A stretch of 64,000 bases of DNA from Pseudofrankia saprophytica (GCF_000235425.2 NZ_KI912266.1:6613141-6677140), one strand, 5' to 3'. Counted from the first letter of the stretch, positions 8,319-18,255 are shown. The notes: a model not told the origin generated them from the sequence alone. Translations and numbers: made by a program.

Positions 8319-8588
8319 GTTCTCCTCAAGAGATCGACATCGCTGTGACCTGTGGACATGTTCGGCCGACGGCGGGTAGCCGTGCACGAATCCACGTCCT
8401 GTCCACGGCCAGGACTTCGAGCTGGGGTGGGAGACGTGAGCGTGCCGGACCCGCCATGGTCGGGTCTCGGCTGCCGCCAAAGCCCCGCGTCTCGGTCCGA
8501 TGTGAGTGACTCGCGAATCGCCGAGTCGCGGAGTCGGGCCAGGTCGCCAACCTTCAGATCCGTAGGCTTCGGCGACCCGTCCATGAAC

Positions 8589-8653
8589 ATCCACGGACGT
8601 CCGCCGGTGCAGGTCAGGCGCCCGACTGCGTCCATGCACGTCCGCTGACGTCC
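8589..8653. repeat. copy A of a GTCC-rich repeat flanking the OLD-like gene
   Basis: The 8319-9023 region has no supported gene. It is rich in GTCCATG, CACGTCC and related words. The block 8589-8653 starts ATCCACGGACGTCC and ends GTCCATGCACGTCCGCTGAC plus GTCC. The same two halves, in the same order, occur at 10886-10960 on the other side of the ATPase gene. It may be a recombination scar or a protein-binding region. Confidence 0.6.
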
Positions 8654-9023
8654 GCCCCCGTTGCAGTACAACTGCCGTACACCAGTCCGCAGACGGCGGC
8701 AACGAAGCGTCGGACGGGTCGACCAGCGGGATAAGAGGAGAGGGCGTGTCGTCCATGCGCGTCCGCCGACTCGGGTACACGGTTGGGTGCAGTGCTCTGG
8801 CTGTACCCGGCCGCATCGGCTCGGCGCTCGCCCGGTCGTAGCGCCCAATCGCCTGGCACTGGTCACCGGACCCGGGAGCGTCCTCTGGCATCTGTGCGAG
8901 TGCAGCACCGTTGCGGTGTAACTTGTTGGCTGCACGAAAGCGCCGTTCGGCTCGCCGGTTATCGGCTCGAACCGCGTAAGGGAGGGCGCCGACGCCGCTA
9001 CACCCCCCTGTAACATCTTCGCG

Positions 9024-10733
9024 GTGACCGCTCCCGCGACTGCCGGCCTGCCGGCTATCGATCTTACTTGGAACGACGTCTTCCCGGGTGCAGACCGGGG
9101 AATCGATTCCTTCATGCGACTGGAATCCTGGGATTGCCCAATCACATACTTTGTGGGCCGCAATGGCAGTGGCAAATCACGCGCTGCTCGGGCCGTATCG
9201 ACGCGGGTCGAAGGAGCTAGGCTACTTATAGCCGATCGACTTCTTGGCCTGATGGCGATTACTTCATACACTTATGGCATTGAGCCAAACCAAGACCATT
9301 TCAAGGGGCTTCCGCTTGGAGACCCTGAACGACACCAGGCCGGCGTCGGCGCCAAGAGAACTGGAGTAGCCTCCGAGGAGATTTATAACCTCAGAGAAAG
9401 GCCGGAGGTGTGGCTACGAGTTGCCGCATTTATTCGGAAGACTCTCGGGCGGACGATAGAGATACATGAACAGTCCGGCTATTTGGATCCACATGTGCGA
9501 ATCGGCAACTCTTCGTATTCGCTATTCCGAGAGGAAGGACATGGGCTGCGAGAGTTAGTGACGCTGCTTGCTGCCACCTATGGTGAAGACTGGCGAATTC
9601 TCGTAGTCGATGAGCCGGAGCTACACTTGCATCCGTCGATGGTGCGACTGTGGCTCGCAGAACTTGAGAAAGAGTGCAGAAACTCGGGACGACGCGCTGT
9701 CGTTGTGACCCATGAACCGAGCATGATCCAGCCCAAAAGCGTCGATGATTTGAACGGAATTTGGTACTTCTCGACGGGCAAGCCGGCCTGCCGACTCGGA
9801 TCCTGTATCCTGCCAGCACAGACGAAGCGCGTTACAGCCTCCCTACAACGCTATCCTCAGCTTGTGAGTACTCTGGTGTTCTCTCCTCGACCAGTTCTGG
9901 TCGAGGGTATCGACGACGTCACCGCATTGACTGTGGCGCTAATGAGGACACAATCACCTGAGATCGTCGCTCAGACAGATCTCGCAGAGTGCGGAAGTAA
10001 TGGGGGAGTCGCCCTCTGGTTTGAAATCGGAAATTCGATCGGGTTCGACGTCAGAGCAATCGCCGATCTCGACTCGTTCTTCGCGCCGGAAGTGCAACGA
10101 ACAATGGATTCCTCGAGCTACGTTCGATCGCGGTATGGAAGCGATTTGGCGGCCGAACCGGCTACGACCTCGACCGCACTGCGGCCACTCATCGAGCAGA
10201 TGAACAAAGAAAGTATTCTCCCGAATCCGAAGAACCGCGCACAGTGGCTAGCCCATCTCAAGGACGAAGGTGGCCACTCGGCGCGGAAGTCAAAGCTCAT
10301 CGAAATTTGGCGCGGAGCTGGACTCTGGATTCACCCGCAAGGCTGCCTTGAGGACGTGCTGGGGATCACCGAGAAAGGTGCGGAACGGGCTCGTCTCGCT
10401 GCGCAAATGGCCGGCCCAATTGATGACGTGGCTGATTGGTGCGCGTTCAAGCTTGACCATATGGGTGAAGTTGAGCTCCTTCTAAATGTAGCGGTAGAGA
10501 AGATCGCTCACCAACTGATGGAGGCGATCAGGATTGATCCAGAGGCAGAATTCGACGCACCAGCTGGACCGAATGCCATCATTGACGAGCGACTAGTGCA
10601 AGTTATTTCTCTCGGCGCCGGCGAGTATGAGTTGCGAGTCAAGGCGCCGACCGCCTTCGCCGGTTGGTGGCTTCGCTTTTCACGGCAGACACCCTCGTCT
10701 GATCTGGTTCTCAAGAGTCCGAAGATAGACTGA
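9024..10733 (+). CDS. OLD-like protein: ABC-type ATPase with TOPRIM nuclease domain
   Basis: A 569-residue protein. The ATPase part has Walker A GRNGSGKS (45-52), a signature-like EEGHGLRELVTLL, Walker B ILVVDEPELHLHP (about 193-205) and an H-loop VVVTHEPSM. After about residue 285 comes a TOPRIM-like part with VLVEGIDDVTALTVAL (the Glu motif) and RAIADLDSFF (the DxD motif). This order is that of overcoming-lysogenization-defect nucleases, several of which protect against phages. No GajB-like helicase follows, so it resembles the single-gene class. Codon use is clearly less GC-rich than in neighbouring genes, a sign of recent transfer. The GTG start at 9024 has no strong ribosome site. Confidence 0.8.
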   Translation: MTAPATAGLPAIDLTWNDVFPGADRGIDSFMRLESWDCPITYFVGRNGSGKSRAARAVSTRVEGARLLIADRLLGLMAITSYTYGIEPNQDHFKGLPLGDPERHQAGVGAKRTGVASEEIYNLRERPEVWLRVAAFIRKTLGRTIEIHEQSGYLDPHVRIGNSSYSLFREEGHGLRELVTLLAATYGEDWRILVVDEPELHLHPSMVRLWLAELEKECRNSGRRAVVVTHEPSMIQPKSVDDLNGIWYFSTGKPACRLGSCILPAQTKRVTASLQRYPQLVSTLVFSPRPVLVEGIDDVTALTVALMRTQSPEIVAQTDLAECGSNGGVALWFEIGNSIGFDVRAIADLDSFFAPEVQRTMDSSSYVRSRYGSDLAAEPATTSTALRPLIEQMNKESILPNPKNRAQWLAHLKDEGGHSARKSKLIEIWRGAGLWIHPQGCLEDVLGITEKGAERARLAAQMAGPIDDVADWCAFKLDHMGEVELLLNVAVEKIAHQLMEAIRIDPEAEFDAPAGPNAIIDERLVQVISLGAGEYELRVKAPTAFAGWWLRFSRQTPSSDLVLKSPKID

Positions 10734-10885
10734 GGTGCGGGTACGCGTAGTTGCGAATCCGCAGTTTGGGTATCTGCTTGTATACATGGGTGGCCAACGC
10801 TTGTCGGAATGCCGATTTGCTCGGTAGCGGCAGCCTGTTCCTGCGGGCCATTTGTTCTGTAGTTTCATCTGAATCATCCACGCAG

Positions 10886-10960
10886 ATCCACGGCCGTCCA
10901 GGGAGTCCGGTTACCTCGGCCGTCACGTCCACCAGTGTCCATGAACGTTCACCGATGTCC
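10886..10960. repeat. copy B of the GTCC-rich repeat flanking the OLD-like gene
   Basis: It lies in the 10734-11107 gap, which has no supported gene. It begins ATCCACGGCCGTCC and ends GTCCATGAACGTTCACCGAT plus GTCC, matching the two ends of the 8589-8653 block with a slightly longer centre. Together the copies bracket the low-GC ATPase gene. Confidence 0.55.
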
Positions 10961-11107
10961 GTCGGCTCGGCTGTCAACTTGGCTGTCAGATCCCCTCGCC
11001 TCGAAAAGATCGTCGACGATCTTCGGTGGCAAGCTGACTTGTACCGCAAGCGCGTGCCAGCGCCGAGGAGTGGAAGCGGCGCGGCGTGCTCGTCCAAGAC
11101 TCACGGC

Positions 11108-12454
11108 TTAAATTTGGTGTGCCGAGTCACGGTTCCTGTATCTTTTGGCGGCAATTCGTCGCGACCACAGGCGTTTATGGGCTACCAACTTTCGGGAATG
11201 TCGGTACACTCGATTGAAAAAGAAGTTTCCGGCCCCAAAATACAGATCCGAGGGTAATAGATTAGTGCTCGTCAGGGTTTCGTCGGTGAATATTTGGCGC
11301 CAACCAGGCCATGCGGACCCTGATGTGGACCCACGAAGTGCCTTCACGAGACGCCGAAAGTCGGCCGAGAGGAGCGCGTTAACTATCGCTAGAGGGAGGA
11401 TGAACGATATGGCAGAGATTGCCAACAGAAATACCATCTGTACTGTTTGAGGAACGAGGAAAGCTGCAACAAGGAGCGCGCATCCGGCCAAGGGGTAGAT
11501 CGCAGAAAGAGAGGTGAAGATTATTTTTGTGGATAGCTTGAGGGGCTTTCGAAGCGCGACTGGAGTGTTTATCGGTGTCGACCATATAAGGTCTCGGGCA
11601 AAGTAGTTTTGAGCCTTGATGTGCCCGTTCAGGTAAAGCGTAAAGAGGGCGACCTGGTGGTCGGAATCGGACGACCAGCGAAGTGCCGGCTTCGTATACC
11701 CGGATGTGGAAAAAAATATTCGGCGCTGCCCCGGCTCAGACGAACCAACGAGGCGCTGCACCTCCGGAATTCCCACTCTATTTCGGGTCCAGAATTTGGT
11801 CTGAGCCACTGCACCCGCTGACCAGACATCGATCCCGTCATCGGTTCCGCGGGGTGTAACGACGGCGTCGCGATAGCCGAACTTTTGGAGCCAGGATGCG
11901 GATACTCGCTCCGCGTCCTCTGGAGTAATTATGGCCAGAGGCCATTCGACGCCCTCAGGGACGTAGTCGCTCGAAGAGTCGGATGGAAGTGGGGGGAGTT
12001 TACCTTCAAGTTCGACATTCGACGGGATGAAGTGTCCGATTGAGATTGTTGCCATGGCCGATATGGCTGCGACCAATAGGAGGGAGCCGCGAAGGGCTTC
12101 ACCGTCCGAGAGTTGAGTCAGCAGGAGAAAGAGGCCATCGAATAGAGCAAAGATCCACGCTGATATCCAAGCACGTGGATACGTGAAACCCAGGCGATTT
12201 GTTTCCCTGGCTATTTCAGTCAAGGCGATTGGGCCTAAGGCGGCCGTGCTCCCATAGAGGACGCCGACTCTCGCCACTAGAAGAATGGCTACCGGGACGG
12301 CCAGGATAAAAGCTCCGATCCCAGAAATTAGACGTCGCGTGCGATGGTCCTTGATATAGAACCTGGCCCAGTCGTGGCGTCGAGTTTCGATCTCCGCTCG
12401 CGAAAGTAGATCTTTTGGTGGCTCCGGGCTTGCTAGATTCGCGTTCTGCGACAC
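11108..12454 (-). CDS. membrane protein with Mrr-type restriction endonuclease domain
   Basis: About 448 residues. Two hydrophobic blocks (around ISGIGAFILAVPVAILLVAR and SLLLVAAISAMATISIGHF) precede a soluble domain, and two more follow it (YPLAGCALLVAAFLV and VFLLAISAISFILPLAIVNA). The soluble domain has the Mrr-like core WLQKFGYRDAVVTPRGTDDG, then IDVWSAGAVAQTKFW, with the D...QxK residues of a PD-(D/E)xK nuclease. Membrane-tethered Mrr-like nucleases are suspected phage or plasmid defence proteins. I prefer GTG at 12454, where convincing sequence begins (VSQNANLASPEPPK); ATG at 12523 is possible. Composition is less GC-rich than flanking genes. It is divergent from the relaxase. Confidence 0.75.
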   Translation of the reverse strand: MSQNANLASPEPPKDLLSRAEIETRRHDWARFYIKDHRTRRLISGIGAFILAVPVAILLVARVGVLYGSTAALGPIALTEIARETNRLGFTYPRAWISAWIFALFDGLFLLLTQLSDGEALRGSLLLVAAISAMATISIGHFIPSNVELEGKLPPLPSDSSSDYVPEGVEWPLAIITPEDAERVSASWLQKFGYRDAVVTPRGTDDGIDVWSAGAVAQTKFWTRNRVGIPEVQRLVGSSEPGQRRIFFSTSGYTKPALRWSSDSDHQVALFTLYLNGHIKAQNYFARDLIWSTPINTPVALRKPLKLSTKIIFTSLSAIYPLAGCALLVAAFLVPQTVQMVFLLAISAISFILPLAIVNALLSADFRRLVKALRGSTSGSAWPGWRQIFTDETLTSTNLLPSDLYFGAGNFFFNRVYRHSRKLVAHKRLWSRRIAAKRYRNRDSAHQI

Positions 12455-13124
12455 GGGCCAATGGTGCCATGTGGGTCCGACAAACTTGCATGACGTGAGG
12501 ATCGATGCGGGTTGCGATGGCATGGCGATCGGGCACGACGCGCCGGCGAGCACGGCCCGCCAGGGCCGCGCGCAGCCGTCGCGCGGCGCGACACTTGATC
12601 CCAAATCGAGAAATTCGGCAGGCCTGCGGCATAGGCGGCGCCGACGCCCTGGTAGCAGCGGACCTGGTGGCGAGCTACAGCGGGCGCAGAGCCGACCTGT
12701 CCGCAGCCGGCGCCGAGGTCTGGGCCTGACTGCCGTGACTCGGCGGCGAGTGGCGGCCCTAGGAACCGGTGGCGTAGCCACCGGTTCCATCTGTGCCCTC
12801 GCAGCGGGGTGGCCGGATGCTAGACCGAGCGCGTCGGTTCGGGGCTCTCCTTCAGGGTCGTCGAGGTGGCGAGCTGATGAGGATGTCCCGACCGCGCTGC
12901 CGGCCTGTGCCGAGCCCAGTGCGTTTGTCGCCCGCGGCGGAAGGGCCTTGGCGGTGTCAGGCGCGATGTTCGGCGTTTCCAAGCTGACGGTGATCGCTGC
13001 TCGGTGCCTTGTGGGGATCGGGCCGGTGTCCGTCGGCCTTCGGAGCTTCCGTGTCCTGCCGTCTTCTCGTCGTCGCCTGTCTGTTCCGTTCGTGTCGTCG
13101 CGCCGCTGCTGTTCGGGACCAGCG
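12455..13124. other. divergent region between membrane nuclease and relaxase genes
   Basis: The relaxase frame stays open through this region from 12471, but the encoded residues are basic and irregular and match neither the relaxase fold nor natural codon preference. I therefore treat it as a 670-base regulatory region or a very long 5' extension. It should contain promoters for both divergent genes. I see no clear operator. Confidence 0.4.
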
Positions 13125-16100
13125 GTGATCGCGACGCCCCGAGTTCTGCGGAAGCGGATACGGGTTCCCGAGGATCTCGGGAGGGCAGCGGGCGCGATCG
13201 TCGCCTATGTGCAGGGCGGGCAGGCGGCCGAGGCGGGTCTGGCGGGCTACTACAGCCCGGACCAAGCGCTCGGCCAGGCCCGCGGACGCTTGGCGGAGTT
13301 GGTAGGTCTCCGGGGCCAGGTGTCCGGTGAGGCGCTCGGTCGGCTCCTGCAAGGCAGGCACGCCGTGACCAACCGGCCGTTGTTGACCGGGCCTGATCCG
13401 GCAGCGCGTGCCCGGCATGCGGGCCTCGTCGTCAACAAGTCCGAAGCGTCGTCGGATTCTCCGGGCAGGGAAAGCGCCGCCGGATCCGGCCACGGCGATG
13501 ATCTGCTGACATTGGTCGAGGCGGCGGCAGTGGCCGGGGTGAGCGTGAGCCACCTGCGTTCGCTCGTGAGCCGTGGTTCCGAGGCCGACGCCGCGCCCGA
13601 CCGATCGGACCGCACCGGAGGCACGGCTGCCAGGCAGACGCCGTTCAGAGCTGATCACGAGCGACCCGCGGACGACAGCGACCCGTGGACGAGCGAGATG
13701 CACGAGGAGGCTGAAGGTGAAGCCAGGTCACCGGGAAACGATCAGCCGTCGGGCATACGCGGCGCGGACGGTCGTTGGCGGGTGCGGCGGGATGTGCTGG
13801 AGCGGTGGTGTGCGGCGCGGGTGCCGCGGGCGACGGTGCTCGGGTACGACGTGGTCTGCGCGGCGCCGAAGTCGGTCTCGCTGCTGTGGGCGTTCGGCGA
13901 TGAGGCGTTGCGTGCGGACGTGGCGGCGGCGTTGAACGCGGCGGTCGACGCGACCATCGGCTACCTGGAGCGCCATGCGGCGTTCGGCATGGTCGGCGGG
14001 CGGAACCAGCGGGCGTTCGGCCTGGCGGTGGCGTCGTACCTGCACGACGTGTCGCGGGCCGTCGAGGCACATCTGCATGTCCACAACATTGTGATCAACG
14101 CGCTGGCGGTCCCCTCCGATCCGGCCGGGCCCGGCGGCGAGCGGCAGGGACCCAACGCCGGTCGGGTGGTGACGGGCTGGGACTGGCGGGCGGTCGACGG
14201 GGAGGTGCTCCTCGCGCACGTCCGGACGGCCGGCTTCGTCGGCGCGGCGGTGCTGCGCCACGAGTTGTCAGCGCGGCGCGGGCTCCAGTGGGGGCCAGTG
14301 CGGAACGGTGTGGCGGAGCTGGCTGACTTCCCGGTCGACCTGTTGGCGGCGTTCTCGACGCGGCACCGGGAGGTCGAGGAGGAGTTCGCGCAGCTCGTGG
14401 CCGGCGGGTTGGAGCCGTCGGGGGCGACGAAGTCGGTAGCGCAGCGGGAGTCGCGGGCGCCGAAGCGCGTAGTCGCTGACGCCGCGGTCCGCGCGCTCCA
14501 GGTTGAGAAGCTAACGGCCGCTGGGTGGAGCGTCGACGAGGTCCGCGCTCTGGCCAGGCCGGGATTTCACCGCCCTCAGCCGGTCGGCGACGCCGACGTG
14601 GCCGGGCTTTTCGATCTGCTCGCCGGACCGACGGGGATGACCGAGAAGACGACGGCGTTCGTGCGCCGAGATGTGGTGCGCCGGGTCTCCGAATGGGGCG
14701 GGGACAGGTTGGATGCGGCGGCGGTCGAGCGGCTGACCGACCGATTCCTCGCCGATCCCCGCGTCGTCGTGCTTGTCGACGCCGCACCCGGCCAGCGCCG
14801 CCGGCAGGAACCAGAGCCGATCTACACGGTCGAAGGACTGCTCGCCGCGGAGGAGCGGCTCTCCGGACTGGTCCGCGCCGGCCAGGTCGCGTTTGGCGCG
14901 GCCCCGCGCAGGCTCGTGGACCGGCGCACGCTCACTGCTCACCTTGCGGCCGTCGGCGCAACCGCTGCGAGAGGCCCGGGTAGGGGCCGAGCCAGCGTGG
15001 AGGGCGCTCCTGTCCGCGCCGCGACGCCCGGCTTCCAAGGCGCCGACGCGCACGGCGACGCGGAGCCGCTCCTGTCGGGCGAGCAGGTGGCGCTGGTGCG
15101 CCGGCTGCTGGTCGGTGAGGACCTGGTGCGACTGGCGGTCGGTGCGGCCGGCACGGGGAAGACCGAGGCGATGCGGCTGCTGACCCGCATCGTGCGGGCC
15201 ACGGGGCGGCAGATCTTCGCGACCGCGCACGGCGGGCGGCAGGCCGAAGAGCTGGCCGAGCGGATCGGGATCCCGGCGCGGGTCGTGGCGAGCTGGCTGG
15301 AGAAGCTCGCCCATGTCGACGACCCGGCCACGGTGTGGCCGCCGGGCTCGGTGCTGATCGTCGATGAGGCGACCCAGGTCGGGACCCGCGACGCCGAACG
15401 GCTTCTTCACTTCGCCAGCCGGACGGGGACGGTGGTCATCCTGCTCGGTGATCCGGCGCAGCTCGGTTCGGTCGCTGCCGGCGGCTGGTTCGCTCACCTC
15501 GTCGCCCAGACAGCCGACGTGCCGACGTTGACGACCGTGCGCCGGCAGGCCGGCGCGGACCTCACCGCGGTGCGCGCCGCGCTCGGCGCGCTACGCGCCG
15601 ACACCGCGGCAGGCACCCGCGTGGCCCTGGAGCGGCTCGCCGCCGATGGCAAGATCCGTCTCGTCGACGACCCGGACGCGCTGCTCGCGCAGGCCGTTGC
15701 CGACTGGTACACCGAACGCCGCCAACACAGCCGCGCCGTTCGCGCCGACCGCGGCGCGGCCGGCAACGCGAACAGCGCGGATCTGGCGGCGGCCGCGAGC
15801 CGCAGCGGCGCCGTCGGCGCGAACGCTGGCGGAGCCACGCCGATGCCTGGGCACGGCGCGCCCCGGTCGGGCCGGCGCGGGCGCGCTTCCGGTCCGGCGG
15901 CGGCGCGGATGATGGCCGAGCGGCACCGGGACGTCGAGATGCTCAACCAGGCGGCCCGCGCGCTGCTCGCCGCCGACGGAACACTCACCGGACCGGTGCT
16001 GACCGTGGCGGGGAGGGACTTCCAGGCCGCCGACGAGGTCGTGACCCTCACCCAGACCGGCCACACCCTGGTACCCGACGGCCGACCCGGCTCGGCGTAC

Positions 16101-17921
16101 ATCCGGACCGGAACGACCGGGACCGTCACCGCCGTCCACAACGATCCGGATCACCCGGCGGCGCAGTCGGTCACGGTGTACTTCCCGAGCAAGGGCACGG
16201 TCCAGGTCCCGTGGGAGTACCTCACGCACCAGTTCGCCGACGGCCGCGACGGCGGCCTCGCCCACGCCTATGCACTCACCGCCGCGAAGGCCCAGGGCGC
16301 CACGATGGACACCGCCCGCGCCATCGTCCCCGACGACACCAGCCGCGCCGGCCTGTACGTCATGCTGTCGCGCGCCCGCAGCGACGTCGCGGCCTACGTA
16401 CTGCGCCGCGACGACCTCGACGCTCGCGACGACGACGAAACCTGGCTACCCGCCGAACCCAGCGCGACCGGAGATCCACTCGACCGGCTCGCGGACCGGC
16501 TCGACCGATCCGAACAGGAACGACCGGCCGGCGCGCGTGACCCGATCGCGGCTGCCGCGCACCAGCTGTCCCGCCACCACGCTCTCGCGGAGCTCACCGC
16601 CCTGCGCCTCGGCGCCCTGCCCGGTCACGGCCAGGACGGGCCCGAGTCAGCGGCGACCGGCATGGGCGAGGTGTCTGGCGCGAGCGGCGCGCGCAACGCG
16701 CCGAGCAGCACCAAGCCGACAGCGCCCGTCGCGCCGTTCGCGCCGATGCGCGCCGCGCCGGACCCGCGGTCCGCGCCGGACGCGCCGACGCCCGAAGGCC
16801 CGGCGACCGCGGCGGGCCCGGCTGACGTTCCGCGCCAGGTGCTGCTGCGCCGCGCCGAGCTGGGCGCGGAAGCGGCGCTACGCAGCGCCGCGCTCGCGGA
16901 CCCGCCCGCCGGCCTGGTCGCGCGGATCGGCCCCCGCCTGGAAGCCGGCCCGGACCAAGCCGTCTGGGACGACGCCGTCGCCGCTCTCACGATCTACCGC
17001 GCCCGCCATCAGCCCACAGCTCCCGCGCATCTGGCCGGGCCGCCGCCCGGCAGCCACGCCGACGACCAGGCGCGCGATCCCTGGCTACGGCATCGCGCGC
17101 AGGCAACCCGGCTCGCCGACGACTGGGCCGCTGCCCTCCCCGCCGCGATCCGGGCTCGATTCGCCGGCCCTGGCCAGGCCGTTCCCCGAGCACGCGCCAT
17201 CGCCGGGCTGCACGCCCTCCTCGACGCCGGACATCCACCCACCGCGCTGGCTGACGCACTTCGCGCTGACTCTCTTGACGGGATCCGGGCCGGCGCGCCC
17301 GTTCTCGAGAGGCGTGTCAGCGACCTCTGTCAGCAGACCGGCATCGACCCGTCCCTGTACGACCTGCCCGCACCGCGCACCGCGCAGGAGGAATGGAACG
17401 AGGTCACCGACCTGCTCGCTCTCGCCGAGACCAACCACCTCGCGACCAGGCCGACAATGGATCTCACCGCCGAGCGCCACACCCTCACCCACGCGCTCGC
17501 CGCGGCCGTGAGTGTCCCGGTGACCATCACTTCGGACGGCGTTGCCGTCTTCGCGCCAGACTCCCCAGCCCCGGAGCGATTCGAGCAAACGGCACGGCTC
17601 GCGCGGCTCGACGCGGCGCTCGACCGCCAAGCCGTCGACGCGATGGCCCGTGCCAAGACCGAACCCGCCCGCTACCTGACCGCACTGCTCGGCCCCCGCC
17701 CCACCGGCCCGGACGCAGAGACCTGGGATCAGGCGGCCAGCCGGGTCGAGCGCTACCGCCACCGCCTCGCTGGCCTGCCCTACGGAGCTCCCGCCGCTCC
17801 ACACGCGGCCGATCCCGCCCGCTACGCCCTCGGCGACCGGCCTGCCGACTCCACAGCTGCCGCTGACTACGACGAAGCCTGCGACGTCGCCAGCCTGCGC
17901 GACGGGCAGCTGACCATCTGA
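13125..17921 (+). CDS. MobF-type relaxase fused to RecD-like helicase (TraA/TrwC-like)
   Basis: About 1598 residues. It should nick DNA at an oriT and unwind it for mobilization. The N-terminal relaxase part shows a tyrosine pair in LAGYYSPDQALGQARG (about 41), YDVVCAAPKSVSLLWAFGDE, and the metal-binding three-His motif EAHLHVHNIVIN (about 315). Two helicase domains follow: Walker A GAAGTGKTEAMRLL (about 673), Walker B SVLIVDEATQVGTRD, and the late motif HAYALTAAKAQGATMDTA. Unusually, a helix-turn-helix of excisionase type (LTLVEAAAVAGVSVSHLRSL, then DGRWRVRRDVLERW) lies between the tyrosines and the His motif. Start is uncertain: GTG 13125 fits the fold, ATG 12967 is an alternative. It is the only transfer gene seen in the island. 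Confidence 0.85.
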   Translation: MIATPRVLRKRIRVPEDLGRAAGAIVAYVQGGQAAEAGLAGYYSPDQALGQARGRLAELVGLRGQVSGEALGRLLQGRHAVTNRPLLTGPDPAARARHAGLVVNKSEASSDSPGRESAAGSGHGDDLLTLVEAAAVAGVSVSHLRSLVSRGSEADAAPDRSDRTGGTAARQTPFRADHERPADDSDPWTSEMHEEAEGEARSPGNDQPSGIRGADGRWRVRRDVLERWCAARVPRATVLGYDVVCAAPKSVSLLWAFGDEALRADVAAALNAAVDATIGYLERHAAFGMVGGRNQRAFGLAVASYLHDVSRAVEAHLHVHNIVINALAVPSDPAGPGGERQGPNAGRVVTGWDWRAVDGEVLLAHVRTAGFVGAAVLRHELSARRGLQWGPVRNGVAELADFPVDLLAAFSTRHREVEEEFAQLVAGGLEPSGATKSVAQRESRAPKRVVADAAVRALQVEKLTAAGWSVDEVRALARPGFHRPQPVGDADVAGLFDLLAGPTGMTEKTTAFVRRDVVRRVSEWGGDRLDAAAVERLTDRFLADPRVVVLVDAAPGQRRRQEPEPIYTVEGLLAAEERLSGLVRAGQVAFGAAPRRLVDRRTLTAHLAAVGATAARGPGRGRASVEGAPVRAATPGFQGADAHGDAEPLLSGEQVALVRRLLVGEDLVRLAVGAAGTGKTEAMRLLTRIVRATGRQIFATAHGGRQAEELAERIGIPARVVASWLEKLAHVDDPATVWPPGSVLIVDEATQVGTRDAERLLHFASRTGTVVILLGDPAQLGSVAAGGWFAHLVAQTADVPTLTTVRRQAGADLTAVRAALGALRADTAAGTRVALERLAADGKIRLVDDPDALLAQAVADWYTERRQHSRAVRADRGAAGNANSADLAAAASRSGAVGANAGGATPMPGHGAPRSGRRGRASGPAAARMMAERHRDVEMLNQAARALLAADGTLTGPVLTVAGRDFQAADEVVTLTQTGHTLVPDGRPGSAYIRTGTTGTVTAVHNDPDHPAAQSVTVYFPSKGTVQVPWEYLTHQFADGRDGGLAHAYALTAAKAQGATMDTARAIVPDDTSRAGLYVMLSRARSDVAAYVLRRDDLDARDDDETWLPAEPSATGDPLDRLADRLDRSEQERPAGARDPIAAAAHQLSRHHALAELTALRLGALPGHGQDGPESAATGMGEVSGASGARNAPSSTKPTAPVAPFAPMRAAPDPRSAPDAPTPEGPATAAGPADVPRQVLLRRAELGAEAALRSAALADPPAGLVARIGPRLEAGPDQAVWDDAVAALTIYRARHQPTAPAHLAGPPPGSHADDQARDPWLRHRAQATRLADDWAAALPAAIRARFAGPGQAVPRARAIAGLHALLDAGHPPTALADALRADSLDGIRAGAPVLERRVSDLCQQTGIDPSLYDLPAPRTAQEEWNEVTDLLALAETNHLATRPTMDLTAERHTLTHALAAAVSVPVTITSDGVAVFAPDSPAPERFEQTARLARLDAALDRQAVDAMARAKTEPARYLTALLGPRPTGPDAETWDQAASRVERYRHRLAGLPYGAPAAPHAADPARYALGDRPADSTAAADYDEACDVASLRDGQLTI

Positions 17922-18155
17922 CAAGCCCTCGAACCAGCGCCACTGGCCCCGGCCGGCGGACGGCGAATCAACTGCGAGGTCTGCCTCCTGGATGACCTGG
18001 CGGACGATCGTTTCAAGATGCCGTCCGCTGCCATCAGCACAGCCGGCCCGAGCCCAGGCTGAGCGAGGTTGTCACTCGCTCACCGGGCGATACGCGCGCG
18101 GCCCGGAGCCGGGAACGCGGGTACCTGAAACCCCGAGACTTGGGCTGCCCGCTGT

Positions 18156-18255
18156 CATCGCGGATGGCATCGCCGGGGACATCGCGAATGACACCGCGCC
18201 GTATTCGTGCTGGTGCACGCATCGCGCGGGACATCGTCAGGGACATCGCAGACCT
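18156..18255. repeat. two arrays of three 12-bp iterons after the relaxase
   Basis: In the 17922-18323 gap, which has no supported gene, CATCG occurs at 18156, 18168, 18180 and again at 18220, 18232, 18244. Within each trio the spacing is exactly 12 bases; consensus is CATCGCNNNGGA. Such regular iterons next to a relaxase gene suggest a protein-binding locus (oriT accessory region, replication origin or partition site). Which one is not decidable from sequence. Confidence 0.65.

Noticed and set aside
9024..10733. Gabija system (OLD-like GajA with UvrD-like GajB)
   Set aside because: The OLD-like gene stands alone; the only UvrD-like gene is 25 kb away in the other element and belongs to a different operon.
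12471..13124. Full-length reading of the relaxase frame from 12471
   Set aside because: The extra ~218 residues have no relaxase similarity, odd composition and overlap the promoter region of the divergent gene; the relaxase fold starts near 13125.
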